This document shows, piece by piece, positions 1 to 5,017 of a stretch of 5,341 nt of DNA. The position numbers and the translations under genes are program-made. Location of the stretch: contig JAQTSH010000129.1 in the NCBI GenBank assembly GCA_028711405.1, forward strand, positions 1 through 5,341, in the 5' to 3' direction. The number at the start of each line of letters is the position of its first letter. The first letter of the stretch is position 1. The notes below the pieces were generated by a model. That model searched no databases. It was not told where the DNA came from and saw nothing but the letters and a program-made list of their open reading frames with translations. Origin of the DNA: Methanoregula sp. (GTDB taxonomy: Archaea > Halobacteriota > Methanomicrobia > Methanomicrobiales > Methanospirillaceae).

Positions 1-431
1 AGCGCTCCGGCAACCGAGAGTTCGGTAAGCGACTGGATCATGACGGGGATTTTCATGTTGAGGACGTGGTTCGCAAGGTACCCGAGCACGAAGCCGGTTG
101 CTGCTGCCACAAGAACTGCGACAATCGGGGCAGCACCGAAAAACCGGGTCGAAATCAACATTGCACCGATGCCCGATCCGAACCCAATCATCCCCGCAGA
201 GGGGACGCCCGTTGCAAGACCGTAACTGTTCAGCATCTTGATGGTATCCGACCCCCAGATGAGTGCGGAGATTGCGGCGAACCCCCCGAATACAGAGAAC
301 AGGTCGGTTCCGGTAAACGTGTTGAGGTACGTGCAGTACAGGAAAAGGAGCGTGCATGCCAGCCCGACAGCCAGGATCTTCGTGTGGGAGATCCCGTGAT
401 CGATTTGCGTGGGATCTACTTTGATAGTCAT
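1..431 (-). CDS. mtrC: Tetrahydromethanopterin S-methyltransferase subunit C, N-terminal part (runs off the window)
   Basis: MtrC is an integral-membrane subunit of the Mtr complex, which moves the methyl group from methyl-tetrahydromethanopterin to coenzyme M and couples this to sodium export. I translated the minus strand by hand: about 143 residues are present and the C-terminus lies beyond position 1. Visible family hallmarks are hydrophobic spans near residues 20-38, 45-60 and 77-118, the loop motif SYGLATGVPSAGM (about 69-81), and a conserved-looking stretch, LNMKIPVMIQSLTELS, near 123-138. The ATG at 431 has a GGAGGT site six bases upstream and overlaps the previous gene's stop (ATGA), implying translational coupling. 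Two things are odd. In the usual mtrEDCBAFGH order the gene before mtrC is mtrD, but here it is a SAM methyltransferase. The loop also reads ATGVPS where the homologues I remember have GTGVPS. It may be the main mtrC split from mtrED, or a second copy. Family assignment is fairly sure; gene status is not. Confidence 0.85.
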   Translation of the reverse strand, partial: MTIKVDPTQIDHGISHTKILAVGLACTLLFLYCTYLNTFTGTDLFSVFGGFAAISALIWGSDTIKMLNSYGLATGVPSAGMIGFGSGIGAMLISTRFFGAAPIVAVLVAAATGFVLGYLANHVLNMKIPVMIQSLTELSVAGA

Positions 432-1363
432 GGTTTTACCTCCGCAGAGACGAACGCAAAGAGATCGCAGATCTGTCGGTCCGCGTTTTTCCCGTGGAAA
501 TATGTGTTTTTTACATCTGCACAATTGACAGAATGAATATGATAAAAGCCCTTGTCTTCCAGAAATGCAGTCACCGTCCCTTCCCGGATACCGAACCGGA
601 ACGGTTCCCCGTACTCTATCGCACGGGTTCGCATATTCTTCCCGACTTCCTGAATGCAGGTCCCGTTAACAACAGATTCTGGGAAATAATCGAAGAGGAC
701 TACACTCCCAGTCCCGGAATTATTCACAATAAAAGAGAGTGTCGCCTTCACGGCGTTTTCATCGATATAACAGACGAGCCCTTCCATAACGAACAGTGTT
801 TTTTTCGATGGGGAATATCCTGATGTTTTTAATTGCTGCGCGAGATTTTGTTTTTCGAAATCAATAGGGACATACACAACATGGTCCGGCAAAGTGCCGA
901 AAATTTCAGTGATCCTGGTAATTTTCCTGCTTTGGGTATCCGGGTGATCTACCTCGAATACCCGCACCTTTTCTTTTATCCCGGCAATCCGGTACGCTCT
1001 CGTGTCGTATCCTGCCCCAAGGATTACAAGTTGCTCACATCCACTATCAACGGCTTTTTTCACTATGTCGTCAAAATACCTGACCCGGGTAATAATTGAA
1101 TTCTGGACCCCCGGAAAAAGCCGGTTCATCTGGTCGGTCCTTTTTTGTGCCTCTTCTGGATTTTGAGTACAATAATCCAGGTACTTCCGAAGATCCGGGC
1201 CAAGAAAATGGACAGCATAGGGATCATAACAGATCCGTTCGCCATCCTGCCGGAACGATTCGACAACACGGTGGAGTGCCATCTCTTCGGCAAGCCTGCT
1301 CTGTCCTTTAGTCTGAACCTCTGCATCGTGCGGTTTTTTTGCAATAATCGGCATTCTCTCCAT
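428..1363 (-). CDS. Class I SAM-dependent methyltransferase, TIGR00027 / leucine carboxyl methyltransferase-like family (methyltransferase 1)
   Basis: This 311-residue soluble protein should transfer a methyl group from S-adenosylmethionine to an unknown acceptor, probably an oxygen or carboxylate as in the family (COG3315 type). Ordered motifs seen: a substrate-side N-terminal segment, AEEMALHRVVESFR (25-38), then ICYDPYAVHF (44-53); RVRYFDD (93-99); SAM motif I, VILGAGYDTRAYR (113-125); an acidic strand, VFEVDHP (135-141), typical of ribose-hydroxyl binding; YVPIDFE (164-170), probably the adenine-side acidic residue; FVMEGLVCYI (191-200); and VVLFDYFP (221-228). Length is normal for the family. 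The ATG at 1363 has GGAGG six bases upstream, so it is preferred over Met4. The gene starts 23 bases after TetR1 stops and overlaps mtrC by four bases, so it sits in the middle of a three-gene operon. It is clearly paralogous to methyltransferase 2 in this window. Family is confident; substrate is unknown. Confidence 0.9.
   Translation of the reverse strand: MERMPIIAKKPHDAEVQTKGQSRLAEEMALHRVVESFRQDGERICYDPYAVHFLGPDLRKYLDYCTQNPEEAQKRTDQMNRLFPGVQNSIITRVRYFDDIVKKAVDSGCEQLVILGAGYDTRAYRIAGIKEKVRVFEVDHPDTQSRKITRITEIFGTLPDHVVYVPIDFEKQNLAQQLKTSGYSPSKKTLFVMEGLVCYIDENAVKATLSFIVNNSGTGSVVLFDYFPESVVNGTCIQEVGKNMRTRAIEYGEPFRFGIREGTVTAFLEDKGFYHIHSVNCADVKNTYFHGKNADRQICDLFAFVSAEVKP
438..443 (-). promoter_or_regulatory. 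Ribosome binding site of mtrC, inside the methyltransferase 1 coding sequence
   Basis: On the minus strand GGAGGT lies six bases before the mtrC ATG. It is made by the codons for the final S-A-E-V of methyltransferase 1 (TCT GCG GAG GTA). It fixes the mtrC start at 431 and indicates that mtrC is translated from the same transcript, probably by coupled re-initiation at the ATGA overlap. Confidence 0.7.
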
Positions 1364-1369
1364 GGTATT

Positions 1370-1374
1370 CCTCC
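1370..1374 (-). promoter_or_regulatory. Ribosome binding site deciding the methyltransferase 1 start
   Basis: GGAGG on the minus strand, six bases before the ATG at 1363, in the 23-base gap after the TetR1 stop. It favours this ATG over the in-frame ATG three codons later. Confidence 0.65.
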
Positions 1375-1386
1375 ATCAAGGGCAAT

Positions 1387-2058
1387 TTACAGCCCTTTTG
1401 CATTTTCTTCCTGCTGTCCATTGTTCATCAACATAAAGTGTTCAAGATCTATGACATCTGACAGAAACTGGTCTGGAGTAACCCCCCGGATCTTCAGGGC
1501 TTCCTGCAAATCGGGACGCATCGCCGCGATGCCCTCGGCAATGACAGTTAAAAGAACAACAATTTCCACCGGTTTTACACCAGTGCGGAATGTCCCGCAC
1601 CCGATATCGTTTTTCACTGCATCTTCGAGCATCAGAAAAATTTCTTTTCGCAGATCGGCGATCTTTCTTGCAGTTTCGTTTTGTGCGATCTTTTCCGGAT
1701 CGAACCTCCCCGACTGATAATAGCTGATAATCCTGTGGTAGTCAGGATACTTTTTGACAAACTCAAAATATGCCCTGCTCGGTCCACGGTTTATTTTATT
1801 GCCGCGCCCGCGTTCGTTTATGCTCTCTTCAAACATTGAACTCAGGATTTCCGTCCCGCGCAAAACGACCGCAAAAAAAAGATCTTCCTTATTTATAAAA
1901 TATACAAAGAGCGTGCCTTTACTGAGATCTGCCTCTTTCGCGATATCCTCGACAGAGACGCTATCGTATCCCCTGGAAAAAAATAACTTTTCAGCTGCAT
2001 TGATAATTTCAACACGACGCTGTTCTTTCTCCCGTTGTTTTCTTTCTGCAACTGTCAT
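1387..2058 (-). CDS. TetR/AcrR-family transcriptional regulator (TetR1)
   Basis: A 223-residue regulator with an N-terminal DNA-binding domain and a helical C-terminal ligand domain. The DNA-binding part runs over residues 15-61: IINAAEKLFFSRGYDSVSVE, then the helix-turn-helix with DIAKEADLSKGTLFVYF (38-54) and NKEDLF (56-61), matching the TetR_N pattern closely. The rest (about 65-210) is helical and of unknown specificity. I chose the ATG at 2058, which has only a weak GGTG upstream. A TTG at 2085 would add nine residues, but that codon lies inside the strongest operator-like palindrome and the extension has no family resemblance. The gene opens an operon with methyltransferase 1 and mtrC. 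The TTGACC/GGTCAA array just upstream strongly suggests that it represses its own operon (inference). Family assignment is sure; the inducer is unknown. Confidence 0.9.
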   Translation of the reverse strand: MTVAERKQREKEQRRVEIINAAEKLFFSRGYDSVSVEDIAKEADLSKGTLFVYFINKEDLFFAVVLRGTEILSSMFEESINERGRGNKINRGPSRAYFEFVKKYPDYHRIISYYQSGRFDPEKIAQNETARKIADLRKEIFLMLEDAVKNDIGCGTFRTGVKPVEIVVLLTVIAEGIAAMRPDLQEALKIRGVTPDQFLSDVIDLEHFMLMNNGQQEENAKGL

Positions 2059-2069
2059 GGTACACCGTA

Positions 2070-2121
2070 ATTGACCTTTGGTCAATATTTGACCAATGAT
2101 TAATAATTGACTGTTGGTTTA
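2070..2121. promoter_or_regulatory. Operator-like array of TTGACC/GGTCAA half-sites before TetR1
   Basis: Seen directly: TTGACC at 2071, GGTCAA at 2080, TTGACC at 2089, TTGACT at 2107 and GGTTTA at 2116, so all half-sites start on a 9-bp grid. They form a perfect 17-bp palindrome, ATTGACCTTTGGTCAAT (2070-2086), overlapping a perfect 19-bp palindrome, TTGGTCAATATTTGACCAA (2078-2096), and one degenerate copy (2107-2121). Dyads of this type are typical of TetR-family binding; the RutR box of E. coli, TTGACCAnnTGGTCAA, is similar but one base longer. The array covers the expected transcription start of the TetR1 operon, so bound protein should block transcription. Binding by TetR1 is inferred. 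Confidence 0.75.
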
Positions 2122-2125
2122 ATCG

Positions 2126-2134
2126 TATTTATTA
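2126..2134 (-). promoter_or_regulatory. Candidate TATA box for the TetR1-methyltransferase 1-mtrC operon
   Basis: The minus strand reads TAATAAATA here. With archaeal spacing the transcript would start near 2105, about 47 bases before the TetR1 ATG and within the operator array. Another AT-rich stretch at 2100-2108 is an alternative, giving a shorter leader. Confidence 0.4.
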
Positions 2135-2230
2135 GTTTGGATGCGGGGGAAGGTCTTGGGAACCATTTCTTTTCGATACTTCGCAAGCGGGATAAACCGG
2201 GGAATTATCCGAATACCTTTTACCAGGCTG

Positions 2231-2251
2231 TCAATCGTACGTTACGATTGA
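2231..2251. repeat. Perfect 9+3+9 inverted repeat in the intergenic region
   Basis: TCAATCGTA, centre CGT, then TACGATTGA: all nine arm positions pair. It lies 116 bases downstream of the membrane methyltransferase stop and about 100 bases upstream of the putative TetR1 TATA box. The size and 3-base centre fit a regulator binding dyad. As RNA it would form a hairpin with a 3-base loop. No T-run follows on either strand, so a terminator is unlikely. Its core differs from the TTGACC array, so a different protein may bind. Confidence 0.6.
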
Positions 2252-2366
2252 AGGATCCCTGTTTCCTGAATCAGTTCTGTATCAGGTACATGTGTCCTTC
2301 AACCATTGTACCCAGGCATATTTCTTCCTTGAGTGTTCTGGATTTTTCATGGTTTTCTCGATGGTA

Positions 2367-3059
2367 TCACCAGACTCCGGGAACCAGCCGGTAACGAACG
2401 CGCCCGGTATAGTCCCGGTACCCTGCAAGCTCTGCCTGCAATGTTTTGTCTTCAAGATAGGTCCGGACAACGTGCAACCCGATTGCGATTACTGCCGGGA
2501 CGAGAGCCCAGGTGGATCCAAGCACCAGGGGTGTAAAAATGACATTCAGTATCATCCCAACATACCCCGGGTGACGGACATAACGGTATGGTCCATGGGT
2601 TACAACAGAATGCCCACGGTCGTTCTGAATCCGGATTGTTGCCGAGAAGAATGGATTAGAGATCATTGCCCAGATGGTGAGTACATACGAGAGAATCACC
2701 ATACCAAGAGCTATGACCAGAACTGAGATCGGGAACGGGTTCGTCCAGCCAAACCGGTAATCCAGTCCGGCAACGATCATACTGAAGAATCCGGTCAGGA
2801 TAATGACCGTTACAAGATAACGATCCCATTTTTTGGAATCTTTATGTCTCTGGTAACGCTCCTCAATTAATCCCGGCTTGATCACGAGATTGTTAATGTT
2901 AAAGTTAACAATAAAGAGCCCGAGCAGGATCCATGCCATGGGCCAGTCCAGGGTACCGGCGGGGACAAACAGAAGTATGCCCATAACCGCCGTGAAAATA
3001 AAGCTGCTGACCATACCTTTGATCCGGCTTTTTTGTCCGACGGTTTCTCCTTCCGCCAT
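2367..3059 (-). CDS. Integral-membrane methyltransferase, isoprenylcysteine / phospholipid methyltransferase (ICMT/PEMT) superfamily
   Basis: A 230-residue membrane protein expected to methylate a lipid-like, isoprenoid-thiol or other membrane-embedded acceptor using S-adenosylmethionine. Hydrophobic segments are visible at about 15-34, 40-60, 82-100, 111-134 and 168-195. The superfamily signature GPYRYVRHPGYVG (156-168) is complete, including the RHP motif and following tyrosine that shape the SAM pocket. It is followed after the last helix by an acidic pair, ED (203-204), and the YRDYTGRVRYRLVPGVW tail (214-230), as in Ste14-like bacterial and archaeal proteins (COG2020 type). It starts one base after the methyltransferase 2 stop, with a GGAGGT site supplied by that gene's last codons, so the two are cotranscribed. 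True protein-prenyl substrates are unlikely in an archaeon; the acceptor cannot be named. Confidence 0.88.
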   Translation of the reverse strand: MAEGETVGQKSRIKGMVSSFIFTAVMGILLFVPAGTLDWPMAWILLGLFIVNFNINNLVIKPGLIEERYQRHKDSKKWDRYLVTVIILTGFFSMIVAGLDYRFGWTNPFPISVLVIALGMVILSYVLTIWAMISNPFFSATIRIQNDRGHSVVTHGPYRYVRHPGYVGMILNVIFTPLVLGSTWALVPAVIAIGLHVVRTYLEDKTLQAELAGYRDYTGRVRYRLVPGVW

Positions 3060-3060
3060 C

Positions 3061-3957
3061 TTATACCTCCGCAGACATAACCGACATCAGGTCCGACACC
3101 GGTCGCCCCTCATTTTTCCCCTGGAAATACAATCGCCGGAAATCTTCACCGGTTACCACGTGCACTCCGGTAAAACCAAGCCCTTCAAGGAACGGGATGG
3201 CTTCCCCTTCCCTGAACCCGGAACGGAGCGGCTCACCAACTGCGATTGTGAAATCCCTGATGTTCTTTGCATCTTCCCGGTTGCATGTCCCTTCTGCCAT
3301 ACATGCCGGGATATAATCAAAGATCACCGAACTACCAGATCCGGATTTCTCCCGGATAAACGAGAGCAACTCCCCGACGGTCTCCCTGGGCATATACATA
3401 ACGAACCCTTCCAGTACATACAGGGTCTTCTTTGCCCGGGAATACCCGGCACTAATCAGGCACTGCTCAAGACTTTCCGTTTCCAGATCTGCCGGGATAT
3501 ATTCAACATTGCCCGGCAGGGATCCGAAAATTTTTTTGATTATTCCGGTTTTTACTGTTTGCGTTTCCGGGCGATCCAATTCAAAGATTTTCACGGTTTT
3601 AAGTTCCGGAAGCCGGCATGCCCGGGTATCGTATCCCGCCCCGGGAATGACCAGCTGTTCCAGACCGTGACCGGCATCATCTTTTATGAAATCATCAAAA
3701 TACCGGACCCGTGCCCGGATGGTATTGCTCCAGCCCGGCATTTTCTGTTCCCATTCATCTGCCAATGCTTTTGCCTCAGCCGTATGAGACGCAGCCCATC
3801 CAAGTATATTTGGATCGATGAAATGGATCGCATAGGGATCATAGAGGATACGCTCATCTTCCGGCAGTCTCGATTCACTGAACCGGTGCAATGCAATACC
3901 TTCAGCCATTTTACTGGGATCCTGCCGGGCGGTTTGGGGTTTTTTGATATCGGTCAT
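3061..3957 (-). CDS. Class I SAM-dependent methyltransferase, TIGR00027 / LCM-like family (methyltransferase 2)
   Basis: A 298-residue soluble methyltransferase, paralogous to methyltransferase 1 and colinear with it over almost the whole length. Motifs in order: MAEGIALHRFSESR (17-30), ILYDPYAIHF (37-46), RVRYFDD (83-89), SAM motif I VIPGAGYDTRA (103-113), IFELDRP (124-130), YIPADLE (153-159), YVLEGFVMYMP (180-190), VIFDYIP (211-217), and a C-terminal GEPLRSGFREGEAIPFLE (241-258). Motif I has Pro where methyltransferase 1 and most relatives have Leu before GAG; the glycines and DTR are kept, so activity is still expected. The ATG at 3957 has GGGAG eight bases upstream. The gene leads a two-gene operon with the membrane methyltransferase and diverges from TetR2 across 134 bases that carry two inverted repeats, so control by TetR2 is likely. 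Substrate unknown. Confidence 0.9.
   Translation of the reverse strand: MTDIKKPQTARQDPSKMAEGIALHRFSESRLPEDERILYDPYAIHFIDPNILGWAASHTAEAKALADEWEQKMPGWSNTIRARVRYFDDFIKDDAGHGLEQLVIPGAGYDTRACRLPELKTVKIFELDRPETQTVKTGIIKKIFGSLPGNVEYIPADLETESLEQCLISAGYSRAKKTLYVLEGFVMYMPRETVGELLSFIREKSGSGSSVIFDYIPACMAEGTCNREDAKNIRDFTIAVGEPLRSGFREGEAIPFLEGLGFTGVHVVTGEDFRRLYFQGKNEGRPVSDLMSVMSAEV
3065..3070 (-). promoter_or_regulatory. Ribosome binding site of the membrane methyltransferase, inside methyltransferase 2
   Basis: GGAGGT, five bases before the ATG at 3059, is encoded by the terminal S-A-E-V codons of methyltransferase 2, exactly as the mtrC site is encoded at the end of methyltransferase 1. Confidence 0.7.
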
Positions 3958-3977
3958 TATGACATCTCCCGTTTGTC

Positions 3978-4015
3978 ACATTCTTAACTATCAAATAACA
4001 TTCGTAATAGAATGT
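3978..4015. promoter_or_regulatory. Candidate operator: ACATTC half-site plus ACATTC-N6-GAATGT dyad
   Basis: ACATTC at 3978-3983 is repeated at 3998-4003, twenty bases or two helical turns later. The second copy pairs perfectly with GAATGT at 4010-4015. The dyad lies between the shared TATA element and the expected start of the methyltransferase 2 transcript, a natural place for a repressor. Protein partner not known; TetR2 is the obvious candidate. Confidence 0.45.
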
Positions 4016-4022
4016 ATAAATA
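4015..4022. promoter_or_regulatory. Shared TATA element of the divergent promoters
   Basis: TATAAATA on the plus strand (TATTTATA on the minus). Archaeal spacing puts a minus-strand start near 3993, about 36 bases before methyltransferase 2, and a plus-strand start near 4045, about 47 bases before TetR2. It is the only good TATA candidate in this gap, so the two promoters may share it. Confidence 0.5.
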
Positions 4023-4039
4023 CCAAACGGTTTGTATTT
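4018..4039. promoter_or_regulatory. Candidate TetR2 operator: dyad around CAAACGGTTTG
   Basis: CAAAC-G-GTTTG (4024-4034) is a perfect dyad. AAATA on the left and TATTT on the right extend it, with one extra C on the left side. It overlaps the TATA element, so bound protein could shut off both divergent genes. Size and symmetry fit TetR-family operators; binding is inferred from position. Confidence 0.55.
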
Positions 4040-4091
4040 CATCCACAAGCAATGTTTTTACCTGTCACGGGTGAACTGAATATGAGGAATA

Positions 4092-4706
4092 ATGCCAAAG
4101 GTCGTCCCGGAATATAAGGAGGATGCCAAACGCCGGATTATCGACGCGGCGATGGATGTCATGTCCGAGCGCGGCTGCGAGCAGATGGCTATCGATGACG
4201 TGGCAAAAAAACTGGGCGTCACCAAGGGTGCGATATACTGGTATTTCTCCAGTAAGGGGTCGCTCATGGACGCTGTCCTCGCAACAATCTGCGGCAATAT
4301 ACAACAAGTGGCATTTGAATCATACTACAACCGCCCGCTGGAAGAGACGCTTGTACGGATTTTTGACCGCTTTTCCTTGACAGATGATCGCCAGCGGAAG
4401 ATCTTCTTTGAGATGTTAGCTCTTGCAACCCGGAACTCCGATATCCGGCATGCAACATGGGTATATTATAACGAATTTGTTGCAGCCATTGAGGATGCAA
4501 TCAAAAATGAGAAGAAGAAAAAGTTCCTTCAGACGCATGCCGACGCTCACCGGTTGGCTCTCCTGATTGTAGCCATATTCAACGGGCTTCAGAATTATGA
4601 GATGGTCTGGATGAACCAGAACGAGATCCGGAATCTCTGGATCGAGGGTGTGCGGATTCTCCTGAAACCTTCATACACCGGGACATACGGCGAGACCAAT
4701 CCCTGA
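4092..4706 (+). CDS. TetR/AcrR-family transcriptional regulator (TetR2)
   Basis: A 204-residue regulator. The TetR_N domain spans about 13-60: KRRIIDAAMDVMSERGCEQM, then the helix-turn-helix with DDVAKKLGVTKGAIYWYF (35-52) and SKGSLMDAVL (54-63). The remaining helical domain (65-195) includes DRQRKIFFEMLALATRN (99-115), a region that in related regulators forms the ligand pocket and dimer face; no ligand can be inferred. The ATG at 4092 has GAGGA closely upstream. It is transcribed away from methyltransferase 2 across a region with a TATA element and two dyads, the standard layout for a regulator that controls itself and its divergent neighbour. It is not a close copy of TetR1: the recognition helices differ (LGVTKGAIYWYF against ADLSKGTLFVYF), in line with the different dyads near each gene. 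Confidence 0.92.
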   Translation: MPKVVPEYKEDAKRRIIDAAMDVMSERGCEQMAIDDVAKKLGVTKGAIYWYFSSKGSLMDAVLATICGNIQQVAFESYYNRPLEETLVRIFDRFSLTDDRQRKIFFEMLALATRNSDIRHATWVYYNEFVAAIEDAIKNEKKKKFLQTHADAHRLALLIVAIFNGLQNYEMVWMNQNEIRNLWIEGVRILLKPSYTGTYGETNP

Positions 4707-4707
4707 A

Positions 4708-4965
4708 TCATTCCTGCATGCTCCGGCTGGTTGCGTCAATGATACTATTCCCGCAGCGATCTCTGAATCCATCGATACATTGGCATCCGTGCCGGAAATG
4801 GGAATTGTGTGAGAGCAGAAAAACGAATACAACCATCCAGTTGTTGATGCAAAGAACCTGGCTCTCGCACTTAAAACCCTTGGTTCCGGATTGCAGAAAT
4901 GTGATATATATGGCGTGCTTTTCCTTGGACATACGAAAGTGCAACGTGTCTGGTTTGGGGGATGA
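4708..4965 (+). pseudogene. Protein-like remnant broken by an in-frame TGA, no start codon; unrecognised
   Basis: Right after TetR2, one frame reads 34 residues containing APAGCVNDTIPAAISESID, meets TGA at 4810-4812, then continues for 50 residues including HPVVDAKNLALALKTLGSG and CDIYGVLFLGHTKVQRVWF to a TGA at 4963-4965. The amino-acid make-up and codon choice look protein-like, unlike the competing cysteine- and tryptophan-rich frames. There is no plausible ATG or ribosome site at the beginning, and the frame overlaps the end of TetR2. I do not recognise the family. It could be the tail of a gene truncated when TetR2's neighbourhood was rearranged, or chance. Competing 78- to 116-residue frames on either strand look like noise. 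Confidence 0.3.
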
Positions 4966-4970
4966 AGATT

Positions 4971-4980
4971 TTTATAAATA
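4971..4980. promoter_or_regulatory. TATA-like sequence in the gene-poor right end
   Basis: TTTATAAATA, a near-symmetric archaeal TATA match, directly after a run of five T (4969-4973). It could start a plus-strand transcript near 5005, but no convincing gene follows. The T-run could equally help end the TetR2 transcript. Confidence 0.25.
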
Positions 4981-5017
4981 CTGTAATTATTGCAAAATCT
5001 AAAAAATGTGATAACAC

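Larger units (their letters stand above)
2059..2366. other. 308-base intergenic region between TetR1 and the membrane methyltransferase
   Basis: It holds the TetR1 operator array and promoter at its left end and an isolated 21-bp palindrome at 2231-2251. Open frames here have no convincing start, ribosome site or recognisable protein character, so I see no gene. No run of T residues on the minus strand marks an obvious archaeal terminator for the upstream operon, so read-through into the TetR1 operon cannot be excluded. Confidence 0.6.

Noticed and set aside
2083..2085. TTG as the TetR1 start, adding nine residues
   Set aside because: The TTG is inside the operator palindrome, lacks a ribosome site, and the normal TetR N-terminus begins at the ATG at 2058.
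2878..3987. Long 369-codon plus-strand frame antisense to methyltransferase 2 and the membrane methyltransferase
   Set aside because: It is a mirror of two genes with clear family motifs on the minus strand, its own sequence is low-quality (Cys/Pro/Phe-rich, no motifs), and it has no promoter or ribosome site.
4065..4074. TCAC-GG-GTGA inverted repeat upstream of TetR2
   Set aside because: Only four paired bases with no extension; expected by chance in this length.
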